Source: Anseranas semipalmata
Lineage: Eukaryota; Chordata; Aves; Anseriformes; Anseranatidae
NCBI GenBank assembly: GCA_013399115.1
Contig: VXAA01001151.1
Location: 251,040-315,039 of the forward strand
Direction of reading: 5' to 3'
Length of the DNA: 64,000 bases
Below are positions 26,321 to 37,938 of the stretch, piece by piece; the stretch's first letter is position 1, and the number at the start of each line of letters is the position of its first letter. The notes below the pieces were generated by a model, which made no database searches, had not been told where the DNA came from, and saw only the letters and a list, made by a program, of their open reading frames with translations. A program made the position numbers and the translations under genes.

Positions 26321-29300
26321 CTGGGAAGGAAAACAACTTCATTCAAGATCTATTTTATCAGCCCCACCCCCCCAAAAAAAAGGAGAGGGGGAAAAAAAAA
26401 AAAGGAAAAGATGTCAGCTGTCACCTTGAGGGTTGTTAGTTTGCTCCATAATCACGCTTAAACCTTCCTAAAAGCTTACTGGCATTCACATATTAGCAGT
26501 AACAAGGTGAATTTCCTTCTTATGGGAAAAAAGCTGTAAAATTTGTGTTTTGAAAGACTGGTATAATTCACCTCTAGATTCACAAAAAACAGGTGAAAAG
26601 TCAAGTCAGAAAGCCATTTTGTTAAGTACCCTTTACTTAGGCCAGCAGTTTAACTAGAGTGTCCCAGCCAGACAATTTTTTTTTTTTTTTTTTTTTTTTG
26701 GAGCTAACAGTCAAAGGGGTTTCATTCCTGTCTAAATAATCCATGTCAATGCCAAACAATAAGAAACATATATTTTCTCTGTTGTAAAATATATCAATTA
26801 GTTCTTGACCTAAACCCAGTAGACATGTGGAACAGTAAACTGTGGTTCTTCACAATCATCTTATCCGTCTTTCTGTATGCCCTTCTCTGGGCTTCTCTTT
26901 ATAGATTAAAGATACGTTTCCTTTAGCTGCTCTACACAGGCCGTCTTTACTAAAGCTTACTCTTGCTGTTTTTCTGGACTTTGGTCTGTGTGCATTGTAC
27001 CTGAAGTATACTCTCCAAACCTGAAAATGGCCCTACTTCTGGTTACATTCTTGGTCCAGCCAATTAAATTAGAAGATCGGGGAGTAATTATTCTACACAG
27101 TACTCCTGGTAATGCACCTGGGAATGAGACTTGCTTTAAATCTCAACAGCACTGTAGTGCTGGTTTGTAATTGTTTTGCTGTGGCAGAGTATACTCCCCA
27201 AATTATTCACTACAGGATTCTTTTCCAGACAGTTGTTCACCATTTTGTATTTGAACATTTCCTTTTCTGTCCAAAGAGAAGTATCTTGTCCTTGTCATTA
27301 CTGAAATTCATGCTGTTGATTGCAAATCATCTCTCCAGTTTATCAAGACCATTTTTTAATCTTGTCTGCCAGAGTTTGCATTCCTTTCCCATTTCTTCTG
27401 ACCTGTTAAAAGGATATACTTACTGATGCCCATCTTCTCCATGAATTATATTGACCGTTTCTGCTCCCAGTCTTGCCCAGAGCAGAGTAAATATGGTTTT
27501 ATTCCAGAGAAATTCAACTTTTTTAGTATTTTTGGGGTTAATTTCAACATCAAGGTATTTTGTATAAACCTGGTCTTCAGACAGGACTCCACTGGAAATA
27601 GAATGAAGACAGCAATGATAAATCTAATAGTTCAGAGGCTACTGGACTAAGTTGCTTTCCCCACAAGATTAGGTTTTTCCCTTTGTTGCTGTTCTTTGCA
27701 ACAGTATAAGATGCTGGACCAGGACTCTGTAGGTATGCTCTGAACAGGGAGAGGACAAAAACAATACTGAAAACTTTTAACAGACGTGCCAGGAGACCAC
27801 CAGGAGATGATCAGGGTGAGGCAGGGATGGCTGTTGGGGTGTGGGTGCCTCCAGCAACCGAGTGCTGGGTTTTGCAGGTAGGGAGGGCTGCAGGTGAGGA
27901 TTTCAGAGAGGATTTTATAGATGAGCTGGGAACGACTGGCTTTGCTCTGCACGCACACACAGGGTCATGGGAGAACGCATGGAAACACTTGTTTCAGAGC
28001 AGGTACAGCAGACAGTGGGAGCTGCTATTTGGATGGCAACAGAGATATAAATTGTGAATGAAGCTCCCTGTCCAGACCGTGTAGATGTGCTGTTTATATA
28101 GTAGCGATGGATTTTAACATATCTAGGGACAAAGGACGCATCCACTTTGCAAACTGAGGTCAGGCACAGGATTGCCTTGCATGAGATCATACAGCAAGTC
28201 GCTGGCAGTGCAGGCAGTCTTATCAGCGCATGGGTGCAATGCTAGCATGGGAGCGGTTGTGCTAACGTGCGTATGAACCAGGTGAGCACAGTCAGAATTA
28301 CGTGAATACAAGAGGTGCAATCTTTTTTCTTTCCATGAGTAATTCAGAGAAACACAGCAATTCTGTCAGGCTGGGTTCCTACTTTGCTGTAAAGTCACAG
28401 AACTCATGAAAGGGAAGTGACTTCTACTTCGTGTCACAACCATCCTTCTGCCCTGATAGGTCTTACCTACATGATAACTTTTTTCATATCTAATGTTAAC
28501 TAGATTGTTTGCAATGAAAAATAAGGCTTTGTACTGCTTAAATATGTGGAAAATGTGTAGATTAAGGTTAGCAGCATTAAATGCTATGAGGGAATATTAA
28601 TTTCTTACCTGGCAATTTCATATTTTTTTGTGTTCCCCTCAGTGTCATGGAAAATTAGGTTTATGTCCCCCCTCATTTTCTTTACACCAGACAGTTTGAT
28701 AAATACTTTTTGTCTCCAACCTGCATAACAAAAGCAAAATAAAACTGGATTGTCATTGACAGGAGAGAACTGAAAGTGTGGAAAGTTCCTGGAACTTTCC
28801 ATCCTGGAAAGTTCTTTTTTCCTAACCAGAATTCATTCATGTTAGCAAATGAAAGACTCAGTGAGCTTGGAAGATGATAATGCAGTATGCTTTTGTCAGA
28901 GGTCTTAGCAGATGTTTATAGAAGTAATAGAAGAGCATGGCTGTAAATCATGTCAAGGCAATCATTTTTCAAATGTGAACAACTGTAACAAACCTTCTCC
29001 ACTTACTAGTGAAAGGTGGGTCTGCTGCTGTATTTAAAAAATACTTTTGGTTTTCTCTCTTGAATTTATCTCTAAATCTGTCAGCGTAGTGCCCCATCAT
29101 TGGACACCCCTCTTGGGGACATGGGAAACAGTCTCCCTAGGAAAAATATGAGCATCGGTTAATGGGGATTGTTTTTCATCCTGGCTCTGACAAAATTAAG
29201 GCTCAAGATCCTGTTCTAGCCTTGCAAAGCTTGGACACTGCTGTATGCTGTGATATCTTACCACCAAAACCTAATGGGTTCTGCACTTGTGCACGCACAA

Positions 29301-32300
29301 GCAGGTGTGGAACAAGCAGATATGATACCTGTGTGCATGATGGTCTGAAACTCCCTATTTCAGGGAGTCTATTTTTCAGCTGGAATCTAGGACAAAATAT
29401 AAGCCTAATTTACCCTCCCAGTGGAAGGGAACCTGCCTGCATCTATGTTGCAACACTACAGGGCAGACAAAAAGATCATATGTACTTCAAGTTTCTTTCA
29501 TAAGTGTATTTATTCAGGTGCTCTTATCAGTGCCCAATGTAAATTAGAGAATATTTATGGATTTTGGAGGCTCTAAGTGTCTCTTCTTCCAGCCAGGACT
29601 TAGTAGGGTTGATATATTTAGCCTATATGCTCTTTGCATAAAGGTTTAAGGTGAGAATTGCATGGGGTTTACATTTTTTTTCCCTATTTTGGTGGTGTCA
29701 TCTGTGCTGCAGGATTCATTTTCCAATGCAGAATAGTTGATGGAGCCACGGTGTGCTGTGCCTCCTCCTACCAACCTGCACTGCCCAAGTTGATTTTTGA
29801 GCTCAGGTCTGCTGCTCGCGAGGTGATGTGAGAGCAGAACCACTCGCATCCAAGCGCTCTGTGCACATGGTATGATCTATCCTGAGTACAGAGGCCATGA
29901 TTATTTTCTTTAGGTTTCATCCATTCCTGGGCTGATATACTTACCAACGTAAAGGATTTGTATGTTCCACAGGGATATGCAATGAATCCGGTGGGATGGA
30001 GGATACTTTCAAAATAAAAGTCATGGCTGCGTGAGTGATGGCACCCCCCAAACATCGTAGTATCTGTTGGGACAAAGTTTATGAGCATCCATGAAATAAC
30101 CTCCTATTATCCTGTACAAGACTTGTACTTGCCTCACCGTGAGACATGGAATACAACAGCAGCATGGACTGTCTGTATATATGATGTCACAGCAAGTGAC
30201 ATTAAGTACAGTTTTAAAAGGTTTAGTAGAACAAAGAGAATTCCCCAGTCTTCTGCCAACCACTCCAAAGCCTGAAGAAGTCTCAGGTGGAGAGGCAAGG
30301 TGCCCACAGTCCCTGACAACACTGTGTGCTTTTGCCTAATTCATGCCTTCAGGGCGCTGGATGCTCCTTGCAGCATCTGCAAGGAGCCAGAAGTGGTGGT
30401 GGTGTGCCGCAGGTTTAGCAATGACACTGGCCACCCTCAGCCTAGAAAGTGTCCTGTTGGAAATGTCACTGTTGCTGTGCTGGACTTGCTTACTCCCTGG
30501 TCCCTGCCTCTTTGTGTTCTTTCGGTTCGATTTCAAACTGCAGAAGCAAAACCTAGGCCTGTTTGATACCTCTGACTGCTCCTTTCCCTGCAGTGTTCCC
30601 TGGGTAGCACTGTTCTGATCTAGCCTTTATTTCTTACTTCATTTTCCTACTTATAAATAGGCCAAAAATGAATTTTCTTTTGCTGTTTTCTTCCAAAAGA
30701 ATAGCTAATTTCACAGTTCAAGTTTCAGAATTGAATGAAAACTAAATACCAAGCATGTTGGGAATGTATGCTTACCTGCAATAAGAGCTTCAAAATCGCT
30801 CTGTTTCATCTCTAGAATTAAATCATCGCACCCAGGCATTACAGTTCCTCCATTCGGGTAAAAGTCAAGGTGACCAGTGGTGTTGTACATTCCAAACCCT
30901 AAGATACACATGTGATGTTGTCACTGTCTCAAGGTATGTCTGCAACATGCCCATCTTTGCAGATACTTGCTAGCACACGAACACTTACCTATGGCAGGAA
31001 AGTGGGCAGCATTACTGTGAATAACATCAACAAAGTTTGCATCTGTAGGATCCAGTCTCACCTCTGGAGGAGTGCCTTCAAAATAGGGCCCAGCAGGGTC
31101 CAAACCTTTTTTTTAAAATTGGTTTCAGGACAGAGGGAAAAGTTACATATTAACGTCTTTTGCCAACTTACAACATCAGACATTCAATATTGCACAAGGC
31201 ATGTTGAATACCAACTAGACTGAACCGAATGTTCAATAACATGGTTTGGTGAACCTTTCTACAAACTCATTCTTGCTATTGGACTGTCAAGCATTATGAA
31301 TAGGAAAACTAAGGCTTTTGGATGTGTTGCTTTGTCTTTGTATAGTGCTGGCTGCAACCCAGTGGATGACAGTAACGTTGCAAACATCCTAACAAAGAGC
31401 CCTTCTGCTAAAGAGTTTTAACCCTAACTAGAGAAAAAAGATGTAATAATTACCCTTGTTTTTGAGAAGCCTAAAGTTTGCTTACTCATGCATGGTATCT
31501 GCAGCACCGTCAATGATTTAATTCCAGTCTACAGACCAATGTGCTGCAAGTTTCTTTCCGTTAGAAACGTACCCTGTTAGGTCTGCATCTCAGCGAACAG
31601 CCTACCTGTGATCCGTCTGACGCTTCGAATCCTTCTTCCCGCCTCTCCTGCTGTATGTGCGCCCAGGCTGTGGCCAATTAAATGGATTTCACAAGGGGAA
31701 TATTTGAAGACCTGATTGTTACAGTGGTGGTGGTATGGAGACAAGAACACAGGCTTTTAATAGTCAGCAAAAAGGGTGTCTTGCACTGTGGGCCTTTGGG
31801 AACCTCTAGGCTGACTTCTTGCTTAGCCAACAGTGTGTGAGCTGCTTGAGTTAATTATTGTTTTAATTAATGTAAGACTTGATAGAAAAAGGTCCTATCT
31901 AGAATTTTAAATGCTTAGTGATGATGGATTCACCATCCTAGTCTTGGCATATGATTACCACGTTCGGTTACCCTCGGTGATTAAGTATGAACATTCTTTC
32001 TCATCTGGATTAACCCCTAAATTCAAGTTCCATCGATATGATCTTCTTTTTTCTTTACCGACTCTGTTACGGAGCCCTTTTTCATCATGCAACTGTGCTC
32101 CATGTGTCCGCTTAGCAAATGTGATCACATCACTCAGTAGTATTTTCACTGACAAGCTTAGGGGGGTTGACATCAATTCTCCTCTTTGCCAAGTGTCACC
32201 TGTACAAGACCTGCACTTCTCAGGTATTATATACGCTTTGAAGATAGAAGTAGAAATTGATCAGCGTGTAGGCTGCCTGCAGGGGACACATTTCATCCAG

Positions 32301-35300
32301 GCATATGCTGGGTTTGTAATGTCCGAAGTCAACAAGGGTTGATTGCTAACTGCTTGAGGTTTTTACACTAAGTTTTGTTTTGTTTTGTAATGTATGTACC
32401 AAAATAAAAGCAGATCTTTACTGTTGGTCTGTCTGCGCTTATCATCAGACATATTCCTTTGAATACTTTTTACTGCAGTTCTTCTATTTACAATGCAGCT
32501 TAACTTTACTTAAAGCCAAACTCCAAAAGTTTGTAAATTGTGGAAAAGAAAATTTAAGGATCATTTATGCAATTTTATAATGGAAGAAAGAGAGGTCTAG
32601 ACTGCAAATGGTGCAGTAATAGAGATATTAAATGAAAAGAGGCAGACTGAGAGATCACATGAGAAACTGAACCATCTTCAAGTGACCTGGGATCTGTATG
32701 CAAAGAAGAAAGCCTCACACTTTTGTTTCTGTGTCTAGATATGAGAGCTTTCTAGGTAGAAACAGTAGCTTGTACCTCAGCAGGTTTTGGAGAAGTGTTT
32801 TTTGATACTCAGGTATTCATAAACTTCATACTTTGCCTTGTGGTCTCTGGAATATCTCTTACAACACAAGATGAATGCCCAGTGACCAGCATCAAGTCTG
32901 CAGCCAAGCAGGGGTCTGATTTCAGCAGTTCTGAGTACTCGGAAGTCTGTTTGAAGTCAGTGGGACATGCTGGTACTCTTAAGCTTTGCAGCTGAGCAGT
33001 TCTGTGCTATATATGTAAAAGTGAACACTTGCCTTCAGGAACATGAAGTTCACAACTAGAAGGCAACAGGACAATTTATAGTGCCTGTAGACAGCAAATA
33101 TGGCATTGTCAAGTGAACCTCTGGTGCTTCTAGCTCCTGGTTGTTTCAGTGCTGACGAGATGCTGATTTACTTCAAGCACAAGTGCATCATTCTGGCAAA
33201 ACCTCTTGTAAGCACTGGACGTTTGCCTTTGCCTCATTTCCACTGAATGCTTTCTTACCTGTATCACCATATGGAAATGTTGCCACCTACTGGTCTTTAA
33301 TTAATTGGCACCTCTTTTCAACCACATTAGCTTAATTGGAGTCTTTTGGGGCCGTGAGAAGTCCTTACAGAGCTGATAATTGGTATAATTAGCTGGATGT
33401 CAACTTCATGCATTGTACAGCTCTTCCTGAAGCACTAGCTGACCATGCTAGATGAGGTTCAAAATCAAAGCAAAAGTATCATAACCCCACTACATCTACT
33501 TAAGAACTGTAGGTTGTGAAGCTGTATTTTTTACCTGTAAAGTTTTTATGAAATAAGCGATCTCAGCCCCAGTCACGCGGAGGTTGTTCACTGCACTGAT
33601 GTAGGTGCCTTTTGCACCTTCTTTCCAATCGACAGCAATGCAATTCATGTTTTCTGCTTCCAGTAACAGCTGATGTGGGAACACATAAGGCAAAGCATTT
33701 AAGGAAACATAAAATAGCAAACAGGAATTCATCTTAAATCAAAATAAACAATAAATGGTAATATAATCATGCAATTTCTCATTACTGAACAGAACTCTTC
33801 ACTGTAGCCTGTACCACACTGAAATATGAATCATAAAACAGAATATAGCAAACTATTCATCCTCAAAGTCTCAATTTTGAAAGACTGTAAGCAAAAATAT
33901 TTTACATTAAGCCATTTGTATACTTATTTGATGTGATTTGGAAAAGCCACACAACTGCACAGTAGCTGCCATGTGCACTATGTGTCTGTCTTTGAGGGTC
34001 ATCTGTAGCTTAACTAAATAGTTTAGGAAGTGGACTTATTTACCAAGTGTCTTTAAAACTGGGAAAGTCATGTCAGACTGGAAAGGCTCAGAGCAGACTA
34101 GAAAGTTCCTATTTCAGCAGAGATAGCTGATGTATCGGTCACTTCTGTACTGGCCACAACCTTGCAGAGATCGGTGATTTTTCCACTAGAAGAATCATGC
34201 AAGTCTGCAGTTGTAGCTTTCTGTGACTAAGGCTTACTTAAGGTTTAAAAAAGAGCGAGGAGTAGAAACAAAAATTAATCTATGCTAAACAGTTGCAGGT
34301 GAATGACAAAGAAAACAGAAGCTTGAATCCTCTCCTTGAGGCACACCATGAAAATAGTTTCTAGTGAGGCAGATAGAATTGCTGTTTCTTTTCCACTGGA
34401 AAATTTGGAAATACAATATTCAAGATTAAAAGTCTTCATAGATTTATGAACAAAAATAATGCTGCAGAACTGTGACTTAGCATTCAGCGGTAGTCTTTTT
34501 CTAGCTTGTTGCTTTCCCTGCCAATGTGGAAGAAGCAGAAACCAGAAATTTTGCTTCTTTGTCAGAACCAAGGCTGACACCAACACCACACGCTCTGCAG
34601 GCCAGAGTGCAGCAGCTCTGTATTGTGGTAGCTTCCACATTTCATTTTTGAAATCTCTTTTTTTTTTTTTTTCTTTGCACTCTGTAATCAAACAAAAAGC
34701 TTTGTTTTCCTTTTTCTTTTTTCTTTACAAACTGAATAGTTCTGAAATAGAAGAATGTTTGTAGATTGCAACAATTCCTGAATTAAACAATTCAGGAATT
34801 CAGGAAGGCCTTTTGGCTGAGGGATGATTCAGTAGTTCCTGATGGGAGAAACAGTGAATTGGCCTAATCTGATATTCTGACACCAGTGTACAGGCTGGGG
34901 ACGCCTGCATTCAGTTTGTTGCTTTGATCTGATTTGTAGGGTTTGGGGGATGAAAATTTTCTAGAGAAGCACAATGGCAGAGATGACCAAGAAGCCTTGA
35001 CTATGCAGCAACTTCCAGAATAGGAACATTTTGGCTTTGGTTGGTAACTTCTTGGTTGGTATCTGCAACTGTTTAGTGCATTGCAAACCAGGAGGTGAAC
35101 CTTAGTGCCTACGTGATAATGACAGAATGTAGTTACAAGTGCTGATGGAAAACAGAGGATTCCGTCTCATACCAAGCACATTTCTACCACCCAGCCTTTT
35201 TTTCCAGTGCTGCCAAATCCATGAATGATGAAGGTGGTTTTCCTTTGTAAGGAGAAATGTGAGTTTTGGATTGTTGAGGAGTTTATCGCTGAGATCACCT

Positions 35301-37871
35301 GTGTGTAAACAAGCAAACAAAAAATCAAACTGGTTTATCTACTCACACTTTAAAATGTTTTAAAAATGTCATCTGAGTCATCCCCTTTGTAGGACTCAAA
35401 TGACTTCCTTGAATGGGCAGAGTCCCAGGCACCTCTGTATCTCACCTTTCCCAGTCCACTGTTGTTTCCAAAGAAGTTGCACCAATATTTCCAAAGAATT
35501 TGCAAGGTTTCTGCTACTCCTATTCATTTTCCTTAATGCAGCAAGAACGTCTATATAAGGTCCATAGTGTCTCATGATGCCTGTTGGCCTGAGTTGGACA
35601 AGTTCCTCCAGAGAGCTCTGTGCCTCCTGGTTCAGCTTGCCCTTTTACTGACCTGACCTCTGGGTTCTGTGTGCTGCTTTGCATCTAAGAAACAGCCTGC
35701 TTTTCTGGGCAGGTGATGTTTCTATGTCTGTTTTTGTCACCAGCTACTGCAGACAGGCTGAAAGAATTTCATGCAAAGAACTGCATGCAATAGTGGTGAA
35801 GCTGAGCTTGGCCCACCACACGTTGCTGCAAGATGCTTAATTAGATATCTTCCTTTTACTCTGAGGGTGATCTCTGACCATCTGTACTGTTTTCAAACAA
35901 ATACAGCCCCTGTGATGTGAGCTCAGGGAGTCTGGGTGTGGAAGGGCTGTGCACTAGATCAGAGATATGTGTAAGTGCAGTGGCTGGGAAGTAATGCAAG
36001 GTGTATTTTGAGTTATTTTATCAACAACCGAAATGCCTGAGTAACCAGTGCTGAGTGTGTGCTGTGTGCTCACGTGTCCCTGCTCTGCAGGTCATAAAAG
36101 TTTATTACGGGTGTAACTTCTTATCCTTAAAAAGCCTGAGCTGGAATTTTAGCATGGCAACCAGGACCGCTGTAAGCCTTGCGGTGGCAGTGCTGCCATC
36201 ATATTTCATGGCAATGGAATCATAAATGTTCCGTACGGCACAGGGGACACTAACCCTGGGAGCCTGCAAGGGATTTAGCAGCTTCACATGCATTTGCTGA
36301 ATTGATGTGGTCCCAGCCCCACCTCTTACAGTTTCTACTCCTTGCTTGGCTCAGCATTTCAGGGCATAACCAACTTGAGTGGTTCTGTCTTAATTTCGGG
36401 ATGGGGAGAAGCAGGTAAGAGTGTACAATCGCTGAGACTTCAAGGAGGAATGTGGGTTTGGAAATTGTATGAAAATGGCCTGCTTCAGACTTTTAATTTT
36501 AGAAGTCACTGGCTCAGGTTCCCTGTGAAATAGCAGTACTTGTTCTCCTATCTGAGTACTCAGAAGGCTGCTTATTTGAACAAGTTTCCAGCTTTCCTGA
36601 GAGACCTAAATGCATGCAAAGTGTAGTCTGCCATAGCCCACTTCTTGTGCAGGAAGATACCAGGAAACCTGTTGTCTGACAGTTTCTTCACCACATTTTT
36701 TTTTTTTTAATGATTTACCCCAAATAGTTTGAACATACAATAATGAATGAACATTGAAGCTATCTTCTTATTTTGACTCATTTGCCTATGATGAGTGATG
36801 CATACATTTTAACAAGTTAACAAACATTGGTAGCTTTAGTTCTTGATGTTAAAAATAAATGTCACCTGTGAGTTATTTCCTGTTTCCCTGGTGTAGAGAG
36901 AGAAGCTGACGTTTATATGTTCAGGAGAGTCTGGCAAACCTGTCAGAAGTCTCCCTGGTACCCCAGACCAGGGGGGGTCATCTGAGAAACAGCCAAGCCT
37001 GGGGTAGCAGATTTCTTTACCTAGAGTAGAAGAAACGACTGGTTTATATTTTGGACTCTTTTACAGCTAGAGAATGTGTTAGAGACTGCAACAGTCTGAA
37101 GACAGTCCTTAGAGAACTGAGGATTTCGTTTTATGATTAATTTTGAAACAGATTTCTTCTTGTTTCTTGTTTGTAAGGGGAGATAAATAATTTGAAGATA
37201 AACCAAACCAAGTAAGGATCCAGACACTGTTTTGACACCATTTACTCAGCTTGTAAAAGTTAATTTTTTTATTATTAGTTTTTTTTTTTTTTTAAAGTCT
37301 TTTAAGAAACACTTGTTAGATTGCTCCTGCATTCTGCCTGCATCAGAGCATTATGTCTCTTAGGAGGAATGGATATGTATGCAGTAGCCTTGTGTAGTGA
37401 ATGAGTTGATTTTTTTCTTTTAATACATCATTATTTTGTGGATCAAACAGCTCTCTTGCTCTTATGCTCAACTTTTCTGTTCTAGCACTGTCTGTTGTGC
37501 TAAGCACCCTGTTGCTGAGCCATTCTTTGTAAACTGCAGTAACAGGTGGAGACAGCTCGTGCACTGACTTGATAGAGCTAGGGCACATGACTGTGCAATT
37601 CTCCTCTGTGAATTTTTGGCACAAAGTTACATATCTTATATTCTTAATAAAACTGAAATGAGGTGGAGCCGTTAGCTTTAGTTCCATGCACAGTAATAGA
37701 CATTGCCATACAAAGACACACAAATCATACTACAACTTCAATGTAAAAGAAGATACTAGTCATTGTCACCTACATACGATTTTGCCTGAATTCATCTTTT
37801 AGTGATAATTTTTATAGATATTGTATCTCACCTGTTACTGTGCCAAGGAGATAAAATGCAAGAATCCACAT
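26257..37871 (-). CDS. PNLIPRP3: Gene B: PNLIPRP3-like pancreatic lipase-related protein, 12 coding exons, 464 aa, complete
   Basis: Predicted secreted lipase. Coding exons, 5' to 3': 37871-37832, 37020-36866, 35298-35173, 33669-33535, 31711-31606, 31105-30989, 30898-30776, 30063-29945, 29136-29007, 28720-28609, 27591-27424, 26320-26257. They sum to 1395 bp in one open frame. Triad: Ser167 (GHSLG), Asp190 (GLDPAGP), His277 (CHHSRS). The lid, between Cys250 and Cys275, has 24 residues and lacks the DGIWEG segment. Its length, the MPGCDDLI start and the FIAYPC segment resemble human PNLIPRP3 as I recall it. Ala and Pro after the catalytic Asp suggest activity. A PLAT domain (about 352-464) ends in LTPC. 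The start is odd: the codon at the usual ATG position reads GTG and the first in-frame ATG is three codons later. It shares FCGHG near the C-terminus with gene C, so B and C look like sister duplicates; which of them is the true PNLIPRP3 orthologue is open. Confidence 0.91.
26676..26699 (+). repeat. Poly-T run of 24
   Basis: Uninterrupted T run in intron 12 of gene B. Confidence 0.9.
26850..27415 (-). mobile_element. Ancient CR1/L3-like LINE relic
   Basis: Segments such as CTCTCCAGTTTATCAAGACC and ACTGAAATTCATGCTGTTGA resemble the antisense of amniote-wide old CR1/L3 LINEs. The match is patchy and the boundaries are approximate. It fills much of intron 12 of gene B and ends next to the exon 12 donor. 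Confidence 0.4.
27424..27591 (-). CDS. PNLIPRP3: Gene B exon 12 (PLAT domain core)
   Basis: Residues 388-443, phase 2 to phase 2, 168 bases as in gene A. Contains [12 protein letters not shown] and [15 protein letters not shown]. The intron next to its donor is filled by an apparent old LINE relic. Confidence 0.9.
28609..28720 (-). CDS. PNLIPRP3: Gene B exon 11 (start of PLAT domain)
   Basis: Residues 351-387, phase 1 to phase 2, 112 bases as in A and C. Encodes [19 protein letters not shown] and continues to KKYEIA. Confidence 0.92.
29007..29136 (-). CDS. PNLIPRP3: Gene B exon 10 (Cys-rich loop)
   Basis: Residues 308-350, phase 0 to phase 1. Contains [19 protein letters not shown] and the hinge segment [12 protein letters not shown]. 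Confidence 0.92.
29945..30063 (-). CDS. PNLIPRP3: Gene B exon 9 (catalytic histidine)
   Basis: Residues 268-307, phase 1 to phase 0. Starts [18 protein letters not shown]; the second His (His277) aligns with the catalytic His of gene A. Confidence 0.92.
30776..30898 (-). CDS. PNLIPRP3: Gene B exon 8 (first part of lid)
   Basis: Residues 227-267, phase 1 to phase 1. Contains [16 protein letters not shown] (Cys250) and the divergent acidic lid [17 protein letters not shown]. The upstream intron is only 90 bp. Confidence 0.93.
30989..31105 (-). CDS. PNLIPRP3: Gene B exon 7 (catalytic aspartate)
   Basis: Residues 188-226, phase 1 to phase 1. Starts [19 protein letters not shown] with Asp190. 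The acceptor is unusual: the AG is preceded by a run of A, and the nearest long pyrimidine tract lies some 25-40 bases upstream. Confidence 0.92.
31606..31711 (-). CDS. PNLIPRP3: Gene B exon 6 (catalytic serine)
   Basis: Residues 153-187, phase 0 to phase 1. Contains [19 protein letters not shown] with nucleophile Ser167. One codon shorter than in genes A and C, in the loop before RRITG. Confidence 0.94.
33535..33669 (-). CDS. PNLIPRP3: Gene B exon 5
   Basis: Residues 108-152, 45 codons, phase 0 to phase 0. Contains [17 protein letters not shown] and [18 protein letters not shown], both family hallmarks. Donor GTAAAA. Confidence 0.93.
34773..34800. repeat. Perfect 12-bp inverted repeat with 4-base loop
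   Basis: AATTCCTGAATT, AAAC, AATTCAGGAATT. A perfect hairpin in intron 4 of gene B. No flanking structure suggests a microRNA (stem too short). Confidence 0.9.
35173..35298 (-). CDS. PNLIPRP3: Gene B exon 4
   Basis: Residues 66-107, 42 codons, phase 0 to phase 0. Contains [18 protein letters not shown], equivalent to the RFIVHGF segment of gene A. Donor GTATGA. Confidence 0.92.
36866..37020 (-). CDS. PNLIPRP3: Gene B exon 3 (mature N-terminus)
   Basis: Residues 14-65, phase 1 to phase 0, 155 bases as in gene A. Starts [15 protein letters not shown]. The following segment ([18 protein letters not shown]) has diverged from the classical PNLIP pattern. Confidence 0.92.
37832..37871 (-). CDS. 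PNLIPRP3: Gene B exon 2 (start codon, signal peptide)
   Basis: Encodes [13 protein letters not shown] plus the first base of Gly14. The nine bases before ATG (GTG GTT GGA) align with the MLG of gene A and follow an acceptor-like TTTGCTTTAG, so the exon may begin at 37880. The donor is GTGAGA, phase 1. Confidence 0.8.
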
Positions 37872-37930
37872 TCCAACCACCTAAAGCAAATCGAATATAC
37901 AGGTTAAGCATTTTATTTAGTGATTTGTCC

Positions 37931-37938
37931 TTTTTATA
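37931..37938 (-). promoter_or_regulatory. TATA box just upstream of gene B exon 2
   Basis: Minus-strand TATAAAAAGG lies 60 bases before the gene B ATG. Upstream of it a CAGCTG E-box (37970-37975) and TTTCCC (37952-37957) are 12 bases apart, loosely like the E-box plus TC-box pair bound by the acinar factor PTF1. If used, transcription would begin near 37908 and no upstream exon would be needed. The competing view is that exon 2 starts at the acceptor-like sequence at 37880. Confidence 0.4.

Noticed and set aside
31911..32342. Plus-strand open frame of 143 codons in gene B intron 5
   Set aside because: Lies antisense within an intron, has no recognisable domain and no splice context.
34275..34691. 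Minus-strand open frame of 138 codons in gene B intron 4
   Set aside because: Intronic, begins in a homopolymer-derived Lys run and shows no family motif.
37343..37723. Minus-strand open frame of 126 codons in gene B intron 2
   Set aside because: No domain recognised and not flanked by matching splice sites; both neighbouring exons join in frame without it.
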